64,000 bases of DNA from Parabacteroides merdae ATCC 43184 (GTDB lineage: Bacteria > Bacteroidota > Bacteroidia > Bacteroidales > Tannerellaceae), in contig NZ_CP102286.1 in assembly GCF_025151215.1 (NCBI RefSeq), forward strand, positions 1,860,001 through 1,924,000. The letters run 5' to 3'. The notes under the pieces were generated by a model. It made no database searches. It was not told the origin of the DNA and saw only the letters and a list, made by a program, of their open reading frames with translations. Made by a program: the position numbers and the translations under genes. Shown piece by piece: positions 15,783 through 25,489 of this stretch (position 1 is its first letter; the number at the start of each line of letters is the position of its first letter).

Positions 15783-17894
15783 ATGAAGCATAGCCTATAC
15801 ATATTATTACTCTTGATAATATCCGCTTCGGCCCTGCATGCACAACGCCGACCAGGTGGAGACCGGAAAGGATTCTCACTCGGAAACCTATCCAAAGCCA
15901 ATCAGGAAGTCCCTGACAGCCTGCTGATTCCAGACAGCGCAGCCATAAACAACAGACGTATCACGGCCTATCGGCTAACCCCTCTGTTGGGCGATCCTTA
16001 TATTGCCCCGTTGGACACGCATAAATTGAATTTCGCCAACAGCACGCTGGTGGAATCCGAATCGCTGGCAGTCGGCTACCTGGCCAATACAGGGTCACCG
16101 GCACAAACCCGCATCTTTTCCGAACGTAAGGAACCACGGGATTTCCTGTTTGCCGACGCTTACGATTATTATATCACGGACCCTCAGAACGCACAGTACT
16201 ACGACACGAAAATCCCTTATACAAACGTGATGTACACGACTATGGGGGGAAGTGAAAGCAAAAACGAACGGCTGAAAGGCACGCTGACCATGAACTTCGG
16301 TCCGAAGATCAACGTAGGTGGCGATTTGGACTATATCTACAGCCGCGGATATTACAAGAATAACGGTAATAAGCTGTTAAGCTACCGCCTTTTCGGCAGT
16401 TACAAGTCGGATCGCTACGAAGCGCACGCTTACTTGAGCAACTTCAACTTCATCAATTACGAAAACGGAGGCTTGGCCAACGACTCGGTTATCACTAACC
16501 CGGACCAATATTTTGCCGGCGAGAGAAACCAGGACGACCCCAAGGCATTCAATACACGCTATCCGGTCAAGGCATGGAACCGGGTACGTGGCAAACAGTA
16601 TTTCCTCAGCCACCATTATAACCTCGGATTCGAGCGCGAACTGGAAGGGGAAGTGGACACGCTGGGAAATCCCGTGAAAGTATTTATACCCGTATCCAGT
16701 ATCATTCATACACTGGAATATCAGGACAACCGCCGCCGTTTCCGCTCGGAAGCGGACGAGAACCTGAACGAATGTTATCTGACCCCGGATGGATACCCGC
16801 GTGTATTCGGTTTGGAAAACGGCACGGGTGTCGACGACCGCACTTCCTACTGGAATCTGCGCAATACGTTCGGTCTTTCCCTCCGCGAAGGTTTTCAAGA
16901 CTGGGCCAAGTTCGGCATCACTGCCTTTGCCACTTTCGACAAGCGCAAATTCCAGTTGCCGGCCCAGATACCGGGATTGTCTTACGACCCCGAATATGGA
17001 AGCGGGTTAAACGCTTCTCCCTCCACCATCGAATTTCCGATTACACAAGTGTATGACGAATTCTCGACATATATCGGAGCCGAAATCTCCAAACGCCGGG
17101 GAAACATTCTGACTTACAATGCCCGTGGAGAACTTTGTGTCGTAGGCGACGATATCGGGGAATTTCGGGCCACGGGAAACCTGCAAACCAAATTCAAGCT
17201 ATTAAAAAAAGATGCGACGATCAGTGCGGAAGGATACATCAAGAATGTCACCCCTTCCTTCTATATGCGTCACTTCCATTCCCGCTATTTCTGGTGGGAT
17301 AACCGGGATATGAACATGATCCAGCAAATCTATGCCGGAGTCAAGATCAACCTGGAGTCCACACGGACACAGTTGTCTGCCGGGGTCGAAAGCATACAGA
17401 ACTATGTATTCTTCAACAAACAAGGAATGCCGGAACAGAAAAGCGGAAATCTGCAAGTGATAAACGCCCGCATCAAACAAGATGTCATGTACCGCGCTTT
17501 CGGATGGGAAAACGAAGTGGCCTACCAGCTGAGCAGTGACAAAAGCGTACTGCCTTTGCCTCAAATCAGCCTGTATACCAATATGTATCTGAAATTCAAG
17601 GTAGCAAAGGTGCTGATGGTGCAATTGGGAGCCAATATGTATTATAACACTTCTTACTACGCCCCGTATTACGAACCGGCCACACAGCAGTTCCAGGTAC
17701 AGGACGAAGTGAAAGTCGGCAATTTCCCGCTTGTCAATGCCTATGTCAACTTCCACCTAAAACAGGCTCGTTTCTTTGTGATGGGTTATAACCTGGGTTC
17801 CAAGTTCGTCAATCCGAACTATTTCTCGCTGGCGCACTATCCGCTGGATCCGTTCGTCCTGAAAATGGGCGTAGCTGTCACATTCAACAACTGA
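15783..17894 (+). CDS. Putative outer-membrane porin of Bacteroidetes (DUF4289-like)
   Basis: About 703 aa from MKHSLYILLLLIISASALHA, which gives a clean signal peptide; an in-frame ATG 54 nt upstream lies inside the inverted repeat and is less likely. The body has many beta-strand-like alternating aromatic segments (for example YKSDRYEAHAYLSNFNFINY, LTYNARGELCVVG) and ends with the outer-membrane-like stretch VLKMGVAVTFNN. RRPGGDRKGFSLGNL is a short soluble entry. This fits the 'putative porin' family. It is 4 nt from the solute-binding gene, so they form an operon. Its cargo is unknown. Confidence 0.8.
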   Translation: MKHSLYILLLLIISASALHAQRRPGGDRKGFSLGNLSKANQEVPDSLLIPDSAAINNRRITAYRLTPLLGDPYIAPLDTHKLNFANSTLVESESLAVGYLANTGSPAQTRIFSERKEPRDFLFADAYDYYITDPQNAQYYDTKIPYTNVMYTTMGGSESKNERLKGTLTMNFGPKINVGGDLDYIYSRGYYKNNGNKLLSYRLFGSYKSDRYEAHAYLSNFNFINYENGGLANDSVITNPDQYFAGERNQDDPKAFNTRYPVKAWNRVRGKQYFLSHHYNLGFERELEGEVDTLGNPVKVFIPVSSIIHTLEYQDNRRRFRSEADENLNECYLTPDGYPRVFGLENGTGVDDRTSYWNLRNTFGLSLREGFQDWAKFGITAFATFDKRKFQLPAQIPGLSYDPEYGSGLNASPSTIEFPITQVYDEFSTYIGAEISKRRGNILTYNARGELCVVGDDIGEFRATGNLQTKFKLLKKDATISAEGYIKNVTPSFYMRHFHSRYFWWDNRDMNMIQQIYAGVKINLESTRTQLSAGVESIQNYVFFNKQGMPEQKSGNLQVINARIKQDVMYRAFGWENEVAYQLSSDKSVLPLPQISLYTNMYLKFKVAKVLMVQLGANMYYNTSYYAPYYEPATQQFQVQDEVKVGNFPLVNAYVNFHLKQARFFVMGYNLGSKFVNPNYFSLAHYPLDPFVLKMGVAVTFNN

Positions 17895-17898
17895 TCTT

Positions 17899-18726
17899 AT
17901 GAAATCGAGGAAACTGATAGGAGTCTACACCGGGCTGCTGATAATCGCCGTAGCAACCATGATCATGTTATGGCGCCTGAAAACCATGCCGAAGGCTGAA
18001 GTCTTCCCACGCGATTATCCGGAGATCAAAGAAGAAGGAATCCTGCGGCTGGTGACCGAATACAATCAATCGGGGTATTATGTGGCAGGTGACACGATAG
18101 AAGGTTTCCAATATGAACTGAGCCAGGCTATCGCCCAATTATCAGGTCTGGAAATACAGATATTTTTGGAGATGAGCCTGGCCGAAAGCTTCGATATGCT
18201 TGAAGAGAACAATTGCGATGCCGTTGCCCGCAATATCCCGATCACCAGCGAGATCAAAGAGAAATATCTGTTCACCGAACCGATCGTCCTCGACAAACAA
18301 GTCCTGATACAACGGACGGAAGCGGCCAATAACGGGCTCAAGCCCATCCGCAACCAACTCGATCTGGCCGGTAAGACCCTATATATCCCCAAAGATTCTC
18401 CCGCCCAGCTCAGGCTACAAAACTTAGGACATGAGATCGGCGATACGATCTACGTGATAGAAGACGAATTATACTCCGGGGAACAGCTTGCCATCATGGT
18501 TGCCAAAGGAGATATCGATTATGCCGTTTGCGACCAGCAGACGGCTGTCCTTTCCCAAAAGCAACTCCCGGAAATAGATATCAAAACAGACATAAGTTTC
18601 ACGCAACTCCAATCCTGGGCAGTCCGCAAAGATTCCCCTATCCTGCTCGACAGCCTGAACAGCTGGCTGGAACAGATACGCAAGAACGGTACATTCGACA
18701 AGATATACAAGAAATATTATAAATAA
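17899..18726 (+). CDS. Family 3 solute-binding protein, membrane-anchored
   Basis: 275 aa. One N-terminal TM anchor (LIGVYTGLLIIAVATMIMLW), then an SBP_bac_3 domain (EEGILRLVTEYNQSGYYV, YELSQAIAQLSGLEIQIFL, ITSEIKEKYLFTEPIV, GDIDYAVCDQQTA, DSLNSWLEQIRKNGTFDKIYKKYYK). The same module forms the N-terminal regulatory half of MltF lytic transglycosylases, but no transglycosylase domain follows here. It likely binds a peptidoglycan fragment, amino acid or peptide in the periplasm. It follows the porin by 4 nt and may work with it in uptake or sensing. It ends 9 nt from the convergent histidine kinase. Confidence 0.82.
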   Translation: MKSRKLIGVYTGLLIIAVATMIMLWRLKTMPKAEVFPRDYPEIKEEGILRLVTEYNQSGYYVAGDTIEGFQYELSQAIAQLSGLEIQIFLEMSLAESFDMLEENNCDAVARNIPITSEIKEKYLFTEPIVLDKQVLIQRTEAANNGLKPIRNQLDLAGKTLYIPKDSPAQLRLQNLGHEIGDTIYVIEDELYSGEQLAIMVAKGDIDYAVCDQQTAVLSQKQLPEIDIKTDISFTQLQSWAVRKDSPILLDSLNSWLEQIRKNGTFDKIYKKYYK

Positions 18727-18735
18727 TGCATCACT

Positions 18736-20280
18736 TTATCCCTCATGCGACGGCAGCACGAAGGAGAAAGTCGAACCGACCCCTAATTCGGATTCCACGT
18801 GCATGGAACCACCCATTTTCGTAACCAGCCCTTGGCAGATGGCAAGCCCCAAACCGATACCTTCCACATAATCGTTCACCTTGACGAAGCGTGTGAAAAG
18901 GCTCTCCAGTTTATCTTTTGCAATGCCGGTTCCCGTATCCTTCACATAAAATTCCAGACATTTATCCGGCAGGCAGGTATATCCCAGCGTGATACTTCCC
19001 TGCTTGGTATTCTTAATCGCATTATTCGCCAGATTATTGATCAATTGCAACAGGCGGATACTATCGGCTCCGAAACAGCACGTGCAGCTACCTTTTTCCA
19101 AGAACAACTGCACACCTTCGGGCATACGGAGTTTGATAGAGGCGAATATCGTATCCATCAGCCCGTTTATATCGACCGGTTCATAACTGATCCTGATAGC
19201 GTCGGCTTCGATCTTGGACAGGTCGAGTATATCGTTTATCAGTTGCATCAGCAGCAGATTATTGGTCTTGATGATCTCATAATATTCCCTACGCTCCTCA
19301 TCCGAATCGGCAAAAGCCATCAATTCGGAAAAACCGGTGATCGCATTCAACGGGGTGCGGATCTCATGGCTCATATCCGCCAGATACTTGGACTTCATCT
19401 TATCGGCAAGCTCCGCCTTGTGCTTGGCTTCTTCCAGGTTCAGCTCCTGCCCTTTGCGTTCCTGTATGTTGATCGTACATCCCAGGATCACAAGCACCCT
19501 TCCCCGTTCATCCCGTTCGTAGACGGTTGCCGACGATTCACGCCAGTGGTAATGATCCATTCCCGGGTATTTCACACGCAACTCGATTTTCATTTCCGAT
19601 ATCTCTCCCGAACATAATTTCCGAAAAGCCTCATCGTGTCTCTCCCTGTCGTCAGGATGAACCCGCGCGGCAAAACGAGGCCATGAAATATCGACCAGCT
19701 CGTCTTCTTTACCCGGCAACCAGTTATTTACCTGGACAACCGAATCATCATAATTCCGTTTGCTGTCAGGATTCACGAATATGGAACAGAGGCGGATATC
19801 ATTGGAATGCAGGGCCATCTTAGTAAGTACCTGCGAACGTCTCAAGGTATTCTCCATCTTGTTGCGGACCGTGACGTCACGCCACAAAGCCAGCAAAAGG
19901 GGTTTGCCATTGCTCAAGGCAATCGGGAATTTCGTGACTTCGATATCCTTCGGGATGCCATACGCATCAGAAATCTTCCCGCTAAATTCAATAGTCCTAC
20001 CCGTCTCCATGACATCACGATCCAGCCCTAAACGCTCTTCTGCGGGCATGATCGCATCAAAACTCAGTTCGAAATCATTGTGTCCCTCAACTTCTTCCGT
20101 ACCGATACCGGTTATTTCTTCCATGAAACGGTTCCAATACAGATACCTGAAACCATCTTCTGCATCTTTTACAAAAACGCCTAACGGTAGTTTATCCAAA
20201 ATCGTATTGATCAATCCATGTAATGAATCTTGCTTTTGTGAGATTGGCCGGATGTCCTTCCCGCCATAAATGCCGCCCAT
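18736..20280 (-). CDS. PAS-domain sensor histidine kinase
   Basis: About 514 aa from MGGIYGGKDIRPISQ. I chose this start because further-upstream ATGs fall inside the divergent helicase gene. Two PAS domains are visible (LPLGVFVKDAEDGFRYLYWN and ISWPRFAARVHPDDRERH with a PAC-like VILGCTINIQERK), then the dimerisation box with the phosphorylated His (YLADMSHEIRTPLNAITGF), and a HATPase_c domain with N box (NLANNAIKNTKQG), G1 (DTGTGIAKDKLE) and G2 (GIGLGLAICQGLV). No TM segment or receiver domain is present, so it is cytoplasmic and needs a separate response regulator, not found next to it. Confidence 0.9.
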   Translation of the reverse strand: MGGIYGGKDIRPISQKQDSLHGLINTILDKLPLGVFVKDAEDGFRYLYWNRFMEEITGIGTEEVEGHNDFELSFDAIMPAEERLGLDRDVMETGRTIEFSGKISDAYGIPKDIEVTKFPIALSNGKPLLLALWRDVTVRNKMENTLRRSQVLTKMALHSNDIRLCSIFVNPDSKRNYDDSVVQVNNWLPGKEDELVDISWPRFAARVHPDDRERHDEAFRKLCSGEISEMKIELRVKYPGMDHYHWRESSATVYERDERGRVLVILGCTINIQERKGQELNLEEAKHKAELADKMKSKYLADMSHEIRTPLNAITGFSELMAFADSDEERREYYEIIKTNNLLLMQLINDILDLSKIEADAIRISYEPVDINGLMDTIFASIKLRMPEGVQLFLEKGSCTCCFGADSIRLLQLINNLANNAIKNTKQGSITLGYTCLPDKCLEFYVKDTGTGIAKDKLESLFTRFVKVNDYVEGIGLGLAICQGLVTKMGGSMHVESELGVGSTFSFVLPSHEG

Positions 20281-20468
20281 ATAAACAAAATGCTTTAAAA
20301 CGCTAATTTGGGTATAAAGATATTTATTTTTATCACAATCTTCCCCGGAAAATATCACAAAAATCAATCTTCCCTTGAAAAAATAACTCTTTTGAAAGAA
20401 GAGCTGCGTTCTATATAACAAATATTGCCAAATATTATCTACCTTTACCGGGAATTTAATGATGAAAG

Positions 20469-21752
20469 ATGAGATTTGACGAATTGGACTTAGAAGAGGC
20501 CGTATTGGACGGCCTTGACGCAATGAATTTTCTGGAGACAACTCCAGTACAGGAACTGACGATTCCGGTCATTTTGGAAGGGAAAGACATTATTGCCTGT
20601 GCACAGACAGGGACAGGAAAGACTGCGGCTTATGTGTTGCCGGTGATCAATGAACTCAGCAAAGGATTACATCCGGCCAATGCCATCAATGCCATCATCA
20701 TGGCTCCCACACGCGAATTGGCCCAACAGATCGACCAGCAGATCGAAGGTTTCACCTATTTTGTCCCGGTTTCCGCCGTTGCCGTCTACGGAGGCACGGA
20801 CGGTATTGCCTGGGAACAGCAAAAGCGAGGGATGGAAATGGGGGCCGATATCGTGATCGCTACCCCCGGACGTCTGTTGTCGCATATCAAACTGGGCACT
20901 GTCGATCTGTCGCAAGTATCCTTCTTCGTCCTGGATGAAGCGGACCGGATGCTCGATATGGGATTTTATGACGATATCATGCAGGTCTATAAACTACTGC
21001 CGGCAACCTGCCAGACCATCATGTTCTCCGCCACAATGCCTCCCAAGATCCGGACACTGGCCCAAACGATCCTGAAAAACCCGGAAGAAGTCAAGATAGC
21101 CATCTCCCGTCCACCCGAAACAATCATGCAAACGGCCTATGTCTGCTATGACATGCAGAAACTGCGCATATTGGAAGACTTGTTCTCAAAGAGCCGTCCG
21201 CAGCGTGTCATCATTTTTTCGTCCTCGAAAATGAAAGTAAAAGAGCTGGCATCCACTCTCAAACGGATGAAGTTCAACGTCGCAGCCATGCATTCTGACC
21301 TTGAGCAGTCACAGCGTGAAGAGGTGATGAAAGAGTTCAAGAACGGACGTATAGACATCCTCGTCGCCACTGACGTCGTCTCGCGCGGTATCGATATCAA
21401 CGACATCAAGCTGGTTATCAATTTCGACATTCCCCACGACCCGGAAGACTATGTGCACCGCATCGGCCGTACCGCCCGCGGAACAAACGGCGAAGGGCTG
21501 GCCATCACTTTCATTTCAACCGAAGAACAATTCCAATTCAAACGCATCGAAGAATTCCTGGATAAGGAAATCTATAAAATACCGGTCGATCCCAAATTCG
21601 GCGAAACACCTTTATACGAGCCCGAAAAATACTCCAACATGCGTCGTGGCAGAGGACGCCCCCGCAAAGACGGCGGAAAAGGGAAAAGCGACAACCGCTC
21701 CGGCAGCGGCAACAACCAACGCCGCAGAGGAAGACTGAGGAAGGAAGCATAG
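20469..21752 (+). CDS. DEAD-box RNA helicase
   Basis: 427 aa. The motifs in order are Q (TPVQELTIPVILEGKDII), I (AQTGTGKTAAY), Ia (PTRELAQQ), II (DEAD in FVLDEADRMLDMGF), III (SAT in MFSATMPPKIR), IV-V (VIIFSSSKMKVKELA, ATDVVSRGIDI) and VI (HRIGRTARG). The C-terminal tail is basic and Gly/Arg-rich (RRGRGRPRKDGGKGKSDNRS), suited to RNA contact. It unwinds structured RNA in ribosome assembly or mRNA decay. It is divergent from the histidine kinase and followed by a 14-bp perfect hairpin. It is probably the RhlE/CshA-like general helicase of this group. Confidence 0.93.
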   Translation: MRFDELDLEEAVLDGLDAMNFLETTPVQELTIPVILEGKDIIACAQTGTGKTAAYVLPVINELSKGLHPANAINAIIMAPTRELAQQIDQQIEGFTYFVPVSAVAVYGGTDGIAWEQQKRGMEMGADIVIATPGRLLSHIKLGTVDLSQVSFFVLDEADRMLDMGFYDDIMQVYKLLPATCQTIMFSATMPPKIRTLAQTILKNPEEVKIAISRPPETIMQTAYVCYDMQKLRILEDLFSKSRPQRVIIFSSSKMKVKELASTLKRMKFNVAAMHSDLEQSQREEVMKEFKNGRIDILVATDVVSRGIDINDIKLVINFDIPHDPEDYVHRIGRTARGTNGEGLAITFISTEEQFQFKRIEEFLDKEIYKIPVDPKFGETPLYEPEKYSNMRRGRGRPRKDGGKGKSDNRSGSGNNQRRRGRLRKEA

Positions 21753-21770
21753 GCTAACGTTTATAAATAT

Positions 21771-21802
21771 GTCGACCGGCATTTATACAAATGCCGGTCG
21801 AC
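21771..21802 (+). terminator. 14-bp hairpin after the DEAD-box helicase
   Basis: GTCGACCGGCATTT (21771-21784), loop ATAC, AAATGCCGGTCGAC (21789-21802): a perfect 14-bp stem about 18 nt beyond the helicase stop. No T tract follows, so it may need Rho or act as RNA 3' end. Confidence 0.75.
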
Positions 21803-21858
21803 GATTATAAGTGCATAGCGTTGCAAAATATAGAAAACAGAGATTCGAATCCAATATA

Positions 21859-21895
21859 AAAAACGCAGACCAGGCCGGGCCCGATCTGCGTTTTT
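21859..21895 (-). terminator. Intrinsic terminator of rho
   Basis: AAAAACGCAGA (21859-21869) pairs with TCTGCGTTTTT (21885-21895). On the minus strand the stem is followed by a T run, 24 nt beyond the rho stop. The A/T flanks are symmetrical, so it probably also stops plus-strand transcription from the helicase. Confidence 0.88.
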
Positions 21896-21918
21896 ATCAA
21901 TATCGAGAATCCCCTAAC

Positions 21919-23967
21919 TTATCCGTTCATCGAAGCCAGGAACTCCATATTATCGAATGTCTGTTCCATGCGCTTCTTGACAAATTCCATAGCCTCCATA
22001 GAGTTCATATCGGCCAGGTACTTACGCAGGATCCACATACGGTTCACGGTGTTTTCATCCTGCAACAGGTCGTCGCGGCGCGTGCTGGACGCTGTGATAT
22101 CGACAGCCGGATAAACACGTTTGTTTGCCAGCTTGCGATCCAACTGCAATTCCATATTACCCGTACCTTTGAATTCTTCAAAGATCACATCGTCCATCTT
22201 CGAACCGGTTTCAGTCAATGCCGTTGCCAGGATCGTCAAGCTGCCGCCGTTTTCGATGTTACGGGCAGCCCCGAAGAAACGTTTCGGTTTCTGCAATGCG
22301 TTCGCATCCACACCACCGGAGAGCACTTTACCGGAAGCCGGCTGAACCGTATTGTAAGCACGAGCCAGACGTGTGATAGAGTCTAACAGGATCACGACAT
22401 CATGTCCACATTCCACCATACGTTTAGCCTTATTCAATACGATTTCGGCAATTTTCACATGGCGTTCAGCCGGTTCGTCGAAAGTAGAAGCAATCACTTC
22501 GGCATCTACGCTACGGGCCATATCGGTCACCTCCTCAGGACGTTCGTCGATCAGCAGGATAATCATATACACTTCAGGATGGTTGGCTGCGATCGCATTG
22601 GCGATATCCTTCAACAGCATCGTCTTACCGGTCTTCGGCTGTGCCACGATCAGACCACGCTGCCCCTTGCCGATCGGCGAGAACAGATCTACTACACGTA
22701 CGGCGATATTATCATATACTTTCGAAGACTTGCGGGCCGTCAACATGAATTTTTCGTCCGGGAAAAGCGGAGTCAGATGATCGAAAGGAACACGGTCACG
22801 GACTTCTTCAGGCGTACGGCCGTTGATCTTGTCCACTTTGACAAGCGGGAAATATTTTTCACCTTCCTTCGGAGGACGGATAGCCCCCTCCACCACGTCG
22901 CCGGTCTTCAGGCCGAACAGCTTGATCTGCGACTGCGATACGTAAATATCATCCGGGGAAGTCAGGTAGTTATAATCGGAAGAACGCAAGAAACCATATC
23001 CGTCAGGCATCATTTCCAGCACACCGACACCTGTCAGTATACCGTCAAACTCATACTGTTTTTCCTGCACAGCATTGTTATTATTGTTGTTGCGCTGGTT
23101 GTTATGATTATTCTGGTTGTTCTGTCTGTTGTTATTCTGGCGAGGATTGTTCTGCTGCTGGGCGGCTGCAGGTTGTTCTTCCCGCGCTTTCGGTTCCGGT
23201 TTTGCAGGTGTGGAAGAGAATGGGAAAAGTTGATCGAGAACTGATTTGGTGTCCGGATGGCGGAATACCACACGTTTAGGTTCGTCTGCCGGAGTCGAAG
23301 CGGCAGGAGTTTCCACGACAGCCGGTTCTTCCGTTACTTCGGGAGCGATTTCGGCCGGAAGCTCTCCGTTATCCGATTCCACGACAACAGGAGGAAGCAA
23401 CGGTTTCTCTACAGGCTTGTCAGTCTTCTTAACCACTTTCTTTGCTGCCGGTTTTACCGTTTCGGCAGGGACGTCGGCCGTAGCATCAGCTACCTGGACA
23501 AGAGTTTCGGATACAGGGGCATTGGCTGAAACCGGACTTTTGGAAACGGCTGCCTCTTCGTTTTTCTGGACAGGAACAACAGCCGCGGCCACTTTTTCTT
23601 TCTTGTCAATACGAGTCCGTCTTTTACGTTCGGGCTGTTCTGGAGCTTCCGGAGCGACCTCTTCTACCGAAGCTTCAACGGGTGTGGCGGGAGCAGCGAC
23701 TTTCGTTTTGGCATCAGCTTTTGCGCCTTTCGGAGCCGCAGCTTTTGTTTTCTTAGCCTTAGTCTGCCTTTCTGCTTTCTTTGCTTCCTTTTCTTTCTCC
23801 TTTTCAGCCTGGATGCCGGCGTATGAAATGGCCTGTTCGTCAAGAATTCTGTATACAAGTTCCTCTTTCTTAAGGGAACTTACTTTTTTAATACCTAACT
23901 CTTCCGCTATACTTTGCAACTCAGGAAGGAGTTTTTCATTTAGTTCTAGAATGTTATATTTTTGCAT
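21919..23967 (-). CDS. rho: Transcription termination factor Rho with large disordered insertion
   Basis: 682 aa against about 419 in E. coli. Rho_N lies at residues 5-46, the cold-shock-like RNA-binding domain at about 303-380 ([31 protein letters not shown]) and the ATPase core follows with Walker [16 protein letters not shown] near 442, Walker [14 protein letters not shown] and the Q/R-loop region. Between them, residues about 51-300 form a low-complexity insertion: first Lys/Ala/Glu/Pro/Val-rich, then an Asn/Gln run (269-298). Long inserted domains are known in Bacteroidetes Rho and one has been linked to phase separation in Bacteroides. It is a monocistronic gene. Confidence 0.97.
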   Translation of the reverse strand: MQKYNILELNEKLLPELQSIAEELGIKKVSSLKKEELVYRILDEQAISYAGIQAEKEKEKEAKKAERQTKAKKTKAAAPKGAKADAKTKVAAPATPVEASVEEVAPEAPEQPERKRRTRIDKKEKVAAAVVPVQKNEEAAVSKSPVSANAPVSETLVQVADATADVPAETVKPAAKKVVKKTDKPVEKPLLPPVVVESDNGELPAEIAPEVTEEPAVVETPAASTPADEPKRVVFRHPDTKSVLDQLFPFSSTPAKPEPKAREEQPAAAQQQNNPRQNNNRQNNQNNHNNQRNNNNNNAVQEKQYEFDGILTGVGVLEMMPDGYGFLRSSDYNYLTSPDDIYVSQSQIKLFGLKTGDVVEGAIRPPKEGEKYFPLVKVDKINGRTPEEVRDRVPFDHLTPLFPDEKFMLTARKSSKVYDNIAVRVVDLFSPIGKGQRGLIVAQPKTGKTMLLKDIANAIAANHPEVYMIILLIDERPEEVTDMARSVDAEVIASTFDEPAERHVKIAEIVLNKAKRMVECGHDVVILLDSITRLARAYNTVQPASGKVLSGGVDANALQKPKRFFGAARNIENGGSLTILATALTETGSKMDDVIFEEFKGTGNMELQLDRKLANKRVYPAVDITASSTRRDDLLQDENTVNRMWILRKYLADMNSMEAMEFVKKRMEQTFDNMEFLASMNG

Positions 23968-24133
23968 AATGCGAAGTGAATAATAAAAACGACGTACTTA
24001 CACGACCGGACACGGCACGCGTACAACGCAATCATTGTATCTTTTATAATTTGATAATTAATAATTTCATGTGAAAACCGGATTGTTGAGCTAATTTGAA
24101 TCATTAGTAACACATCTGCGGAGTAAATCTTTG

Positions 24134-24141
24134 CAAATGTA
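24134..24141 (-). promoter_or_regulatory. Possible -7 element of rho
   Basis: TACATTTG on the minus strand fits TAnnTTTG and would give rho a 5' UTR of about 160 nt, long enough for autoregulation. No good -33 TTTG at the right spacing was found. Confidence 0.35.
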
Positions 24142-24150
24142 ATAATATTT

Positions 24151-25485
24151 TCAGTTACTCTCGCTTTTTGTCGGAAAAAAATTCACAACTAACACACTTT
24201 TAGTTGTTTTGTCCAGGCAAAAACGATTATCGGAACGTTCTCCTACAATCCAGATAACAGCGCCTCCGCTGCATAAAAGCCACGTCCGTTCCTTATCTAA
24301 ACGGCTGAATTTATGATCCGAGAAATAATCGCTTAATTTCTTCCGCCCTTTCATGCCAAAAGGAATAAACCAATCTCCTTCTTTCCATGTACGCAGGGTA
24401 AGCGGAAAAGTCAGTTTGTCGTAATCGAAATAAGCGATATTTTTATCTTTCCGGATATGGAAATCTTCCTTAATAACAATCTTCTCGAAAGAAAGTTCGA
24501 CAGGACCGGACCAAACTTTCTCGCCACCGGTCAGTGTATATTCACGGACCTCTTCTTTTACAAGGGGAGATAACAATAAATAGTCCCGATCTTTTATCAA
24601 CCGGTGCGTAGAAGAGAAAAAGGTTTTGCCCGATTCTTTCGTCAGGGACAAATAAACATCCTCCGCCACCGGACGAGTAAAGCCATAGGTTTTGAGTAAC
24701 TCGTATAAAATAGCATCGGGCGACGGGTAACGCATCAAGGCGGCAATCGAAAGGCGGTCCCCTTGCTCGACCACAGCATTCCTCGCCTCTTCCACCACAT
24801 GCAGATAAACGGCTTCGGCTGCCGACAGATGTTCGGACGTACGGGCGATCGCATCCTTCACGGAAGGATTGATTTCCTCCAGAAGCGGAAGGACACGCAG
24901 GCGGATAAAATTGCGCGTATAAGCATCGGAAAGGTTGGTACTGTCGGTCACATACGTCAAACCGCGTCCGGCAAGCCACTCCAAGATATCCTCACGGCTC
25001 ACGGCAAGCAAAGGGCGCACCACGAAACCGTTCCTCGGACGAATCCCGCTCATTCCCCTGATGCCGGTCCCACGTACCAGATTCATCAAAAGCGTTTCCA
25101 CACTGTCGTCACGATGATGAGCCACAGCGACAGCCTGCGCCCCGGTTGCAGCCCGTTGCTCTTCGAACCAGCCATAGCGCAACTCGCGGGCAGCCATTTC
25201 AATGGAGAGATGCCGGTCGGCTGCATATTTCCGGGTATCGAAGTCCGTCATCAGGAAAGGGACATCCAGTTTTCGGGCATACTCCCTTACAAACTGTTCG
25301 TCACGCAGGGATTCGTCTCCCCGCAAATGAAAATTACAATGCGCCGCAATACAGGAATAGCCCGACTCCACCAAAATGGTGAGTAGGGCTATTGAATCTG
25401 CTCCGCCACTTACACCGACCAGAACCGGACGGTTTTCCGTAAGCAACCGATATTTCTCTATATATGCACGGACAACGTCGCGCAT
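24151..25485 (-). CDS. tilS: tRNA(Ile)-lysidine synthetase
   Basis: 444 aa. The N-terminal PP-loop ATPase has GVSGGADSIALLTILVESG near residue 24, followed by HCNFHLRGDESLRDE and AHHRDDSVETLLMNLVRGTG. The middle TilS region (AYTRNFIRLRVLPLLEEINP) and C-terminal TilS_C substrate-binding domain (RTWKEGDWFIPFGMKGRKKLSDYF) are present, so it is full length. The enzyme converts C34 of tRNA-Ile(CAU) to lysidine with ATP and lysine; it is essential. It is the last of three minus-strand genes, 4 nt from the zinc-ribbon gene. Confidence 0.96.
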   Translation of the reverse strand: MRDVVRAYIEKYRLLTENRPVLVGVSGGADSIALLTILVESGYSCIAAHCNFHLRGDESLRDEQFVREYARKLDVPFLMTDFDTRKYAADRHLSIEMAARELRYGWFEEQRAATGAQAVAVAHHRDDSVETLLMNLVRGTGIRGMSGIRPRNGFVVRPLLAVSREDILEWLAGRGLTYVTDSTNLSDAYTRNFIRLRVLPLLEEINPSVKDAIARTSEHLSAAEAVYLHVVEEARNAVVEQGDRLSIAALMRYPSPDAILYELLKTYGFTRPVAEDVYLSLTKESGKTFFSSTHRLIKDRDYLLLSPLVKEEVREYTLTGGEKVWSGPVELSFEKIVIKEDFHIRKDKNIAYFDYDKLTFPLTLRTWKEGDWFIPFGMKGRKKLSDYFSDHKFSRLDKERTWLLCSGGAVIWIVGERSDNRFCLDKTTKSVLVVNFFPTKSESN

Positions 25486-25489
25486 CCGA

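Noticed and set aside
21838..21856. tRNA gene suggested by a GATTCGAATCC-like word
   Set aside because: No acceptor stem, anticodon arm or D arm fits around it.
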